NCBI GenBank assembly: GCA_900314715.1
Contig: OMWI01000032.1
Span: forward strand, 1 to 38,571
Reading direction: 5' to 3'
Source: an uncultured Prevotellaceae bacterium
GTDB taxonomy: Bacteria; Bacteroidota; Bacteroidia; Bacteroidales; Bacteroidaceae
DNA: 38,571 nucleotides
Shown: positions 32,574 to 38,571 of the stretch, piece after piece
How the letters are laid out: every line of letters starts with the position of its first letter
Position numbering within the stretch: the stretch's first letter is position 1
Translations under genes and position numbers: made by a program
The notes under the pieces: generated by a model
Seen by the model: only the letters and a program-made list of their open reading frames with translations
Databases searched by the model: none
What the model was told of the DNA's origin: nothing

Positions 32574-34973
32574 ATGAAAAGACTATTAACCGTTTGCCTA
32601 ATGGCAATGTTTTTCTTGGGCGTTTCTGCACAAGGGCGTGAAGTCATCAATTTTAATTTCGGATGGAAATTCCATTTAGGAGACGTTGACATGTCTCAAA
32701 TGAAGAGCGTTCCAACGTCTGACAACAGTTGGAAAACGATTGATGTTCCTCACGATTTCCAAATCGAACAACCTTGGGTGGCTCCCAATGCCAATGAGAG
32801 TTCTGACAACAGCGACGGAGCTGCCAACTTCAAGAGTCGTCTTTCTGCCCGAGGATTCAAGGAGATGGGTACGGGATGTTATGTAAAAACCTATACCCCA
32901 GCAGAAAGTCTCAAGGGCAAGCGTATCTTACTCGATTTCGAAGGCATCATGTACGTGGGCGATGTATACTTGAATGGTGAGCGCATAGGTGGAACCGATT
33001 ATGGCTATCTTGGATTTGAAATCGACCTATCGAAAAAGTTGCAATACGGCAAGGAGAATATCATTGGCGTCAAGGCCAGCACTTCCAATCCCTTGAATTC
33101 ACGATGGTATACGGGTGGTGGATTGTTTCGCGACGTGAAAATCATCGTTACGGGAAACGATCTTTACTTTGCCCGTCATCCCCTATTCATTACAACGAAG
33201 GACAACCACGAAGTGAACATTCAAGCAGAAGTAGCTAACTACACAAAGGCTGATCGTGTTCAACTGACCACGAAGATTCTTGACCGCGAAGGAAATACAG
33301 TTTACGAGAAAACCGCAACCCAAAATTTCAACCGAAAGATGCGTACCAACGAAATGGCATTGGAACCCATCAACATCAACAATCCCCAACTATGGAGTTG
33401 CGAAAATCCTTATCTTTATACCGCTATTGTAACGCTTGCCGATGAAAATGGCAACGTGAAAGACATTGCTTGTGAGCGATTTGGCATTAGAACGATTGAG
33501 ATTTCTCCTGAATTTGGATTGAAAGTTAACGGCAAGAAAGTTTTGCTCAAAGGTAATGCCAACCATCATACAAATGGTGCCTTGGGTGCAGCTGCCTATC
33601 CACGTGCCATCGAGAAGCGATTGAAGATGTTGAAGGAATTTGGTTTCAATCATATTCGTACCTCTCACAATCCCTATAGCAAGTCGTTCCTCGACCTTTG
33701 CGATGAGTTGGGAATCCTTGTGGTGGACGAACTATATGATAAATGGCTCGACCAATTTACGGGAGGACGTAAACCTTGGATGGAACAATGGCCATACGAC
33801 TTACCCGAATGGGTGAAACGCGACAGGAATCATCCTTGCGTAGTGTTCTGGAGTTTAGGTAATGAATTGCAGACTTACGCCAACCTACCATTTGGCGACT
33901 GGGGCGTTACTCCTTATCGCATGATGAAACCCGTGTTGCAACGTTATGACCCAACACGTAAGATTACCGTTGCCATGCACCCACGCGGAAGAAGCCTAAC
34001 TACCGATTCCATCCCTGCCCCATTGGTTTTCGAAACCGATATTGCCGCGTATAATTATCGGTATATGTACTTCCCTGGCGACAGAAGAAACAATCCGTGG
34101 ATGGTATTCTATCAAAGCGAAGCGAACACGAGCAACATGGGACCGAATTTCTTTGAAATGGATTTGGATAAGGTTATCGGTCTTGCCTATTGGGGACAGA
34201 TTGATTATCTCGGTGAATCACAAGGATGGCCAGCAAAAGGTTGGGCACAAGGGTCTTTTGATATGTCTCTCCAACCCAAACCAATTGCCTATCTGTTGAA
34301 GTCGATGTTCTCGGATGAGCCAACCATTCATATCGGCGTGATTGACGATGGCAATTCCAACATCATCTGGAACGACGTGCAAGTGGGAACGGCTCACATG
34401 AGCGAGAATTGGAATCGCAAGCCTAGCTCAAAGGCTTCCATCAATGTCTATACCAATTGCGACCGCGTGGAAATTCTCTCCAATGGCAAGAAGGTGGCAG
34501 AGAAAGAGAATACACTCAATCCCAAAAACCGCAATAAGATTCGTATTGACAACATCGACTATGTACCAGGAACGTTGGAAGCCATTGGTTACAAGGATGG
34601 AAAAGTCGTGGCGAGACACAAGATTGAGACAACTGGTGAGGCGACGAAACTCGTTGCCATTCCCGACCAACAAACATGGAAAGCAGACGGTACAGACTTA
34701 CAACATATTCGCATTTATGCCGTTGACAAGAAAGGAAGACGCGTATGGAACGCTAATCAGCAACTGACATTTGAAGTTGAAGGTGATGCTCGCATCGTTG
34801 GTGTAGATAACGGCAACATTATCAGCGATGAAATGATGACTGGCAACCAACGCAAATTATTTAACGGTTCTGCGCTCGTTATCCTTCGTGCTGGACAGAA
34901 TGCAGGGAAAGTCAACCTCCGTATTTCGGGAGAAGGATTCAAGGCACAAACTGTAAAATTAATGACTAATTGA
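32574..34973 (+). CDS. Glycoside hydrolase family 2 (beta-galactosidase-like)
   Basis: This 799-aa protein starts at 32574 (MKRLLTVCLMAMFFLGVSAQ signal peptide). The 53 in-frame codons upstream lie across the promoter and have no signal peptide. It has the GH2 sugar-binding jelly roll (about 25-200), an immunoglobulin-like domain (about 205-310), a TIM barrel (about 315-600) and C-terminal beta domains. The acid/base is Glu431 in SLGNEL and the nucleophile is probably Glu516 in FYQSEA. RTSHNPYSKSFLDLCDELG is the GH2 signature region. Secreted Bacteroidota enzymes of this class act on beta-galactosides, though beta-glucuronidases, mannosidases and arabinosidases share the fold. It appears to be a single-gene unit. 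Confidence 0.9.
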   Translation: MKRLLTVCLMAMFFLGVSAQGREVINFNFGWKFHLGDVDMSQMKSVPTSDNSWKTIDVPHDFQIEQPWVAPNANESSDNSDGAANFKSRLSARGFKEMGTGCYVKTYTPAESLKGKRILLDFEGIMYVGDVYLNGERIGGTDYGYLGFEIDLSKKLQYGKENIIGVKASTSNPLNSRWYTGGGLFRDVKIIVTGNDLYFARHPLFITTKDNHEVNIQAEVANYTKADRVQLTTKILDREGNTVYEKTATQNFNRKMRTNEMALEPININNPQLWSCENPYLYTAIVTLADENGNVKDIACERFGIRTIEISPEFGLKVNGKKVLLKGNANHHTNGALGAAAYPRAIEKRLKMLKEFGFNHIRTSHNPYSKSFLDLCDELGILVVDELYDKWLDQFTGGRKPWMEQWPYDLPEWVKRDRNHPCVVFWSLGNELQTYANLPFGDWGVTPYRMMKPVLQRYDPTRKITVAMHPRGRSLTTDSIPAPLVFETDIAAYNYRYMYFPGDRRNNPWMVFYQSEANTSNMGPNFFEMDLDKVIGLAYWGQIDYLGESQGWPAKGWAQGSFDMSLQPKPIAYLLKSMFSDEPTIHIGVIDDGNSNIIWNDVQVGTAHMSENWNRKPSSKASINVYTNCDRVEILSNGKKVAEKENTLNPKNRNKIRIDNIDYVPGTLEAIGYKDGKVVARHKIETTGEATKLVAIPDQQTWKADGTDLQHIRIYAVDKKGRRVWNANQQLTFEVEGDARIVGVDNGNIISDEMMTGNQRKLFNGSALVILRAGQNAGKVNLRISGEGFKAQTVKLMTN

Positions 34974-35001
34974 TAACATTTCAATAAAATATGTGAAAAC
35001 A

Positions 35002-35032
35002 TTTGTTATTTATGAATTTTAGGCTATCTTTG
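35002..35032 (+). promoter_or_regulatory. Bacteroidota promoter for reverse rubrerythrin
   Basis: TTTG (35002-35005), 19 bp, then TATCTTTG (35025-35032), 49 bp upstream of the ATG at 35082. It matches the consensus well, in line with strong expression. Confidence 0.85.
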
Positions 35033-35081
35033 CACAAAACATTGAAAGAATGGATTTATTAACTTAATAACAAAAAACATT

Positions 35082-35636
35082 ATGAAGAAAAAATTTATTT
35101 GCTCCGTTTGCGGTTACATTTATGAGGGAACAGAGGCACCCGAAAAATGCCCTATTTGTAAAGCTCCAGCATCCAAGTTCACAGAACTGAAGGATGAAGG
35201 CGAAACAACATACGCTACCGTTCACAAGATTGGTGATGGCAAGTTGCCTGGTGTTCGTGAAGAGATGATTAACGACCTTCGCAACCATTTCAATGGTGAG
35301 TGCGGTGAGGTTGGTATGTATCTTGCTATGGCTCGCCAAGCCGACCGTGAAGGTTATCCAGAAATTGCAGAGGCTTTCAAGCGTTACGCTTTCGAAGAGG
35401 CTGACCATGCCAGTCGTTTCGCAGAACTGTTAGGCGAATGCGTTTGGGATACCAAGACAAACCTTGAGAAGCGTGCTGCTGCTGAGGCTGGTGCATGTGA
35501 AGATAAGTTCCGCATTGCCAAGGAAGCCAAGGCTGAAGGTTTCGATGCCATCCACGACACCGTTCATGAAATGGCAAAAGACGAGGCTCGTCATGGTGCA
35601 GGCTTTGCAGGTCTCTTGAAGAGATACTTCAAATAG
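35082..35636 (+). CDS. Reverse rubrerythrin (rubredoxin-like + diiron peroxidase)
   Basis: This 184-aa cytoplasmic protein has the rubredoxin-like iron centre at the N-terminus, Cys7, Cys10, Cys23 and Cys26 ([10 protein letters not shown]...CPICKAP), followed by a four-helix ferritin-like diiron domain. The diiron ligands are recognisable in [19 protein letters not shown] and the last helix KDEARHGAG. Classical rubrerythrins have the rubredoxin part at the C-terminus, so this is the reverse form. These enzymes reduce hydrogen peroxide to water in anaerobes, fed by NAD(P)H through rubredoxin-type reductases. No reductase gene is adjacent. The strong promoter fits an oxidative-stress enzyme of an anaerobe. 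Confidence 0.92.
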   Translation: MKKKFICSVCGYIYEGTEAPEKCPICKAPASKFTELKDEGETTYATVHKIGDGKLPGVREEMINDLRNHFNGECGEVGMYLAMARQADREGYPEIAEAFKRYAFEEADHASRFAELLGECVWDTKTNLEKRAAAEAGACEDKFRIAKEAKAEGFDAIHDTVHEMAKDEARHGAGFAGLLKRYFK

Positions 35637-35640
35637 TTTT

Positions 35641-35734
35641 AAATGAAGAATGTAGAATGAAGAATGAAGAATCACTTAGCCAGATGCCAATGGCGTTAGC
35701 TGATTCTTCATTCTTCATTCTTCACTCTTCATTT
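35641..35734. terminator. 34-bp inverted repeat between convergent genes
   Basis: Arms 35641-35674 and 35701-35734 are reverse complements with two mismatches and a 26-nt loop. They are built of repeated GAATGAA/TTCATTC motifs. The element lies just after the rubrerythrin stop and overlaps the last codons of the minus-strand phosphoesterase, so it probably terminates transcription from both sides. Confidence 0.75.
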
Positions 35735-36817
35735 CAAAGTAAGCACGACGTATTCCGAATGGGTTCCGATTCGGAATTTACCACCCCAAATACCAATACC
35801 ACTACTTACATAATAATGCGTGTTTCCTTTTTGTAGTGGACCAAATGCATCTTCATACATTCTATCCTCTATCCAACTGATAGGCCAAACCTGTCCATAA
35901 TGCGTATGACCACTAAATTGGAAATCCACACCATATCGTTCGGCATCCTCTAAATGATAGGGTTGATGATCGAGAAGAATTGTGAATTTCGACATATCTG
36001 CCTCTTTCGTCAAGTCCTTTACACTCTTTCGACGCATATTGGTACGGTCATCTCGCCCTATGATGGTTATTCCATTAGGTAAAGTAATGCTTTGGTCTCG
36101 CAACAGATGAATTCCACTCTCCTTGATGAATTGTTCTGATTGAGGTTCACCTGCATAATAATCGTGATTACCCAAACAAGTATAAACAGGAGCTTGTATC
36201 ATTCGGAACACCTCAGCCATGTTTTCCTCCATCACGGGTTTATGGCTAATGTCAATAATATCTCCAGCCATCAAAACCAAGTCGGGCTTTTCATCATTAA
36301 TCAATTTCACCCACTTTTCGAAATCCGCTCTCGTGTTGTGATAACCCAAATGCAAATCACTCAACAATACCATCTTTACGGGTTTTGCCAATGGTTTTGA
36401 AGAAGTAAGTTCCAAGGGTTGGCGCACCTTATTATAATAATGGAGATTGCCATAAACGAACAAGGCTACCATGATTCCCAATACCGTCCAACTCCCCACG
36501 GCACTATGATGCAAGAATGAAGATGGAATGAGACGAACCAAACGTCCCAAATCCAACACCAAAAAGAGCATGACGAGATAAAGCAAGATGAAGATGGAAG
36601 ACGTGCCTATCGCATACATGACACGCGCTACGGGTAAAGGGAATCGTTCAAGTCCCAAAGAGAAATTCACAAACAACAGGGAGAAACACCCAAACATCAA
36701 GGCGATGATGAAAAACTTATAAATATTCGCCAATGGAAGGATGCGCCAAATATGCCATCCTACATAAATACATCCCAATAAGGGAAGCAACGTAAACACA
36801 AAAAACCATAGTTTCAT
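35729..36817 (-). CDS. Membrane-anchored metallophosphoesterase
   Basis: This 362-aa protein has four predicted membrane helices in the first 125 residues (about 3-25, 34-52, 66-90 and 106-124), followed by a calcineurin-like phosphoesterase domain (about 147-362). Metal ligands are clear: SDLHLG (Asp154, His156), GDIID (Asp186), GNHDY (Asn217, His218), DHQPYH, and GHTHYGQ near the end. The layout matches the YaeI/YkuE-type phosphodiesterases of Bacteroidota; related enzymes act on lipid-linked substrates, but the substrate here is unknown. Its 3' end runs into the shared inverted-repeat terminator with the convergent rubrerythrin gene. Confidence 0.88.
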   Translation of the reverse strand: MKLWFFVFTLLPLLGCIYVGWHIWRILPLANIYKFFIIALMFGCFSLLFVNFSLGLERFPLPVARVMYAIGTSSIFILLYLVMLFLVLDLGRLVRLIPSSFLHHSAVGSWTVLGIMVALFVYGNLHYYNKVRQPLELTSSKPLAKPVKMVLLSDLHLGYHNTRADFEKWVKLINDEKPDLVLMAGDIIDISHKPVMEENMAEVFRMIQAPVYTCLGNHDYYAGEPQSEQFIKESGIHLLRDQSITLPNGITIIGRDDRTNMRRKSVKDLTKEADMSKFTILLDHQPYHLEDAERYGVDFQFSGHTHYGQVWPISWIEDRMYEDAFGPLQKGNTHYYVSSGIGIWGGKFRIGTHSEYVVLTLK

Positions 36818-36916
36818 ACGTGCAAACTTACGACATTTTTTCTAAAAACAAAGGGTTGATTGGTAAAAAATGATTAATAATATAGTTATTTAAAAGATTA
36901 TTACATAGAAAAACAT

Positions 36917-36924
36917 TAATTTTG
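36917..36924 (+). promoter_or_regulatory. -7 box for the SGNH hydrolase gene
   Basis: TAATTTTG, 25 bp upstream of the ATG at 36950. No clear -33 TTTG is visible at 19-21 bp. Confidence 0.5.
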
Positions 36925-36949
36925 TGATAATAAAACAACTAACAATCTT

Positions 36950-37759
36950 ATGGTAAAACGAATATTCATCATCTTGACATGCTTGGCTTTGGTAGTACCA
37001 GCCATTCCACAAACAACGTTCACACATCCTTGGCAAGGAAAGAAAGTTGCTTACTTAGGCGATTCCATCACCGACCCACGCAATAGCGGTTCGAAGAAAA
37101 AGTACTGGGGATTCCTGCAAGACTGGCTCGACATCACTCCCTTTGTATATGGTATTAGTGGAAGACAATGGAACGACATTCCCAACCAAGCGGATAAGTT
37201 GCACAATGAACATGGAGATGATGTTGATGCCATTCTCATCTTCTGCGGAACGAATGATTTCAATAATGCCGTTCCTATTGGTGAATGGTACACGGAAAGC
37301 AACGAACAAGTCTATGCCGCTCGTGGACAAGTGAAGACCTTGCAAACACGAAAAATGCGCACACCCATTATGACCGACTCCACTTATCGCGGTCGTATCA
37401 ACAAGGCTTTGAATCACGTAAAAAAACTCTATCCCACGAAGCAAATCGTATTGCTTACTCCTATTCATCGTGGATATTTCGGTCCTAACGACAAAAACGT
37501 TCAACCTACGGAGGCTTATCAAAACAAATGTGGTGAGTATGTAGATGCTTACGTACAGAGTTTGAAAGAAGCAGGCAACCTTTGGGCAGTTCCCGTCATC
37601 GACTGGAATTCGTCTTGCGGATTGTATCCTTTGTTGGATGAGCACCTACAATATTTTGCCAAACCCGATGTTGACCAACTCCATCCCAATGACAAAGGAC
37701 AGGAGCGCATGGCAAAGACATTGTTTTATCAATTGCTTACCTTACCCGCAACATTTTAA
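36950..37759 (+). CDS. Secreted SGNH/GDSL hydrolase
   Basis: This 269-aa protein has a signal peptide (about residues 1-21) and an SGNH esterase fold. Catalytic Ser39 is in the GDSIT block, the oxyanion-hole Asn102 in FCGTND, and the Asp242/His245 pair in DQLHPND. Such enzymes in carbohydrate-rich Bacteroidota loci often deacetylate polysaccharides, but lipases and other esterases share the fold. The next gene begins 6 bp after the stop, so the two form an operon. Confidence 0.85.
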   Translation: MVKRIFIILTCLALVVPAIPQTTFTHPWQGKKVAYLGDSITDPRNSGSKKKYWGFLQDWLDITPFVYGISGRQWNDIPNQADKLHNEHGDDVDAILIFCGTNDFNNAVPIGEWYTESNEQVYAARGQVKTLQTRKMRTPIMTDSTYRGRINKALNHVKKLYPTKQIVLLTPIHRGYFGPNDKNVQPTEAYQNKCGEYVDAYVQSLKEAGNLWAVPVIDWNSSCGLYPLLDEHLQYFAKPDVDQLHPNDKGQERMAKTLFYQLLTLPATF

Positions 37760-37765
37760 GATTCC

Positions 37766-38422
37766 ATGAACAATTTCATCGTTTCACCCCAAAAAGACAA
37801 ACAGTTCAAGATTTGGTTTCGTATAGCCCTCATAGCCATCTTGCTGATTTATATCAAGCCTTTGGTCTTTCATATTGATTCCAAAGACGTAACCATCCTT
37901 GGCCTGAAGCATATATTGCGTTCATCTTGGGGTAATACCTTGATTTATATGTTCTATTGGATAACATTTGTTTGGATTCTGGGACAACTCATCATGAGTT
38001 TTCCCACTTCCATGAAATGGGCAAAAGGTTCGTTATGGGCAACACTCATCTTCTATGTGATTCATGTTTTATACAGTTATATCGTTCCCATGCCCGAACT
38101 TGGCTCCCCCACTTTAGCTACCTATCATCTGGTTGGAGGAGTCATCTCCACCCTATACACAGCTTCGCTCATCCTCTTTGGCATACACCTTGTTTCACGA
38201 CACGGTGGCAGGCTAAAGCAATTGGGCATTGCCATCCTCGTATGGCAATTGTTACCTTTCGCTTTTTCCATATTCTATATCACAACAAATATAGCCCCAA
38301 TATCCACATGGTATTATTTGGCAACCCAAATTCTTCAAATGTTCATCACCATTTGGGTATTTTATCTCATGAGGCAAGTGTTTGTTCCTGCATGGGAAGA
38401 AACGGGAAAGAAGACTGAATGA
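37766..38422 (+). CDS. Six-helix membrane protein, unknown function
   Basis: I do not recognise this 218-aa protein. It has about six hydrophobic helices (roughly 15-33, 57-78, 86-107, 116-143, 151-175 and 180-203) with a short cytoplasmic-like N-terminus and a charged C-terminal tail. The pattern of four-helix core plus aromatic-rich loops resembles small Bacteroidota membrane proteins of the DUF2975 kind, but I cannot confirm that. It is cotranscribed with the SGNH hydrolase (6-bp gap). The 149 bp after it to the window end hold no clear gene. Confidence 0.75.
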   Translation: MNNFIVSPQKDKQFKIWFRIALIAILLIYIKPLVFHIDSKDVTILGLKHILRSSWGNTLIYMFYWITFVWILGQLIMSFPTSMKWAKGSLWATLIFYVIHVLYSYIVPMPELGSPTLATYHLVGGVISTLYTASLILFGIHLVSRHGGRLKQLGIAILVWQLLPFAFSIFYITTNIAPISTWYYLATQILQMFITIWVFYLMRQVFVPAWEETGKKTE

Positions 38423-38571
38423 TGATTATTTTATTCATCTTTTTTGTTGCCTTTCCTTTTTTATCATATTTTGGCGCAGTTTAAAACTTCCGTGGTAAAC
38501 TAAGGCATAGTCTTAGCCAAAGATGGTGCATATACGATACATAAAGAAAGGAATATCTGCAACTCCATGCA

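Noticed and set aside
38419-38484. A 21-codon hydrophobic ORF overlapping the stop of the last membrane protein
   Set aside because: Too short, of simple Phe/Ile composition, and without any supporting signal.

Overview
The window looks like a chromosomal segment of a Bacteroidota bacterium, most likely Prevotella or a close relative (Segatella/Hallella type). The evidence is the recurrent Bacteroidota promoter (TTTG, 19-20 bp, TAnnTTTG, often TATCTTTG), few Shine-Dalgarno sequences, many secreted glycoside hydrolases with 'MKK...AQ' signal peptides, and two giant exported enzymes ending in the short Prevotella-type T9SS sorting tail (IYDLNGLRVN...KGIYVVNGKK).

Region 1 (1-5850, minus strand) is a compact defence-like island. 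Reading in the direction of transcription it holds: a broken XRE/Cro-type regulator (nonsense codon plus frameshift; not visible as an intact ORF), an unrecognised 218-aa protein, an EVE/PUA-like modified-base reader, a DUF262-DUF1524 GmrSD-like type IV restriction protein starting 2 bp after it, and a DUF4062 (TIR-like) protein fused to a STAND-like NTPase whose P-loop lacks the usual lysine. Region 5851-6698 is non-coding, with a long inverted repeat, direct repeats, a palindrome and a canonical promoter.

Region 2 (6699-15193) is carbohydrate-related. It has a CE1-type esterase and a GH3 enzyme in one operon, a 22-bp tandem repeat/hairpin element, a GNAT acetyltransferase, a YccF membrane protein, and a divergently placed GH43-GH97 pair on the minus strand.

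Region 3 (15442-27797) is one 12-kb operon closed by a clear terminator. It encodes a GH33 sialidase of 1636 aa, a 2389-aa protein fusing a GH20 beta-N-acetylhexosaminidase to a paralogous GH33 sialidase, and a 61-aa peptide of unknown function. Both large proteins carry ricin-like modules, the BNR-associated N-terminal domain and a T9SS tail. Together they would strip sialic acid and then GlcNAc/GalNAc from mucin-type or other host glycans at the cell surface.

Region 4 (27869-38422) carries a second GH3, a D-2-hydroxyacid dehydrogenase, a small outer-membrane barrel protein, a hairpin-rich spacer, a GH2 enzyme, a reverse rubrerythrin, a membrane-anchored metallophosphoesterase (minus strand), an SGNH hydrolase and a six-helix membrane protein. 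No SusC/SusD pair, sugar-sensing regulator, tRNA, rRNA, transposase or CRISPR array was seen. The strongest leads are the defence island and the GH20-GH33 fusion operon.
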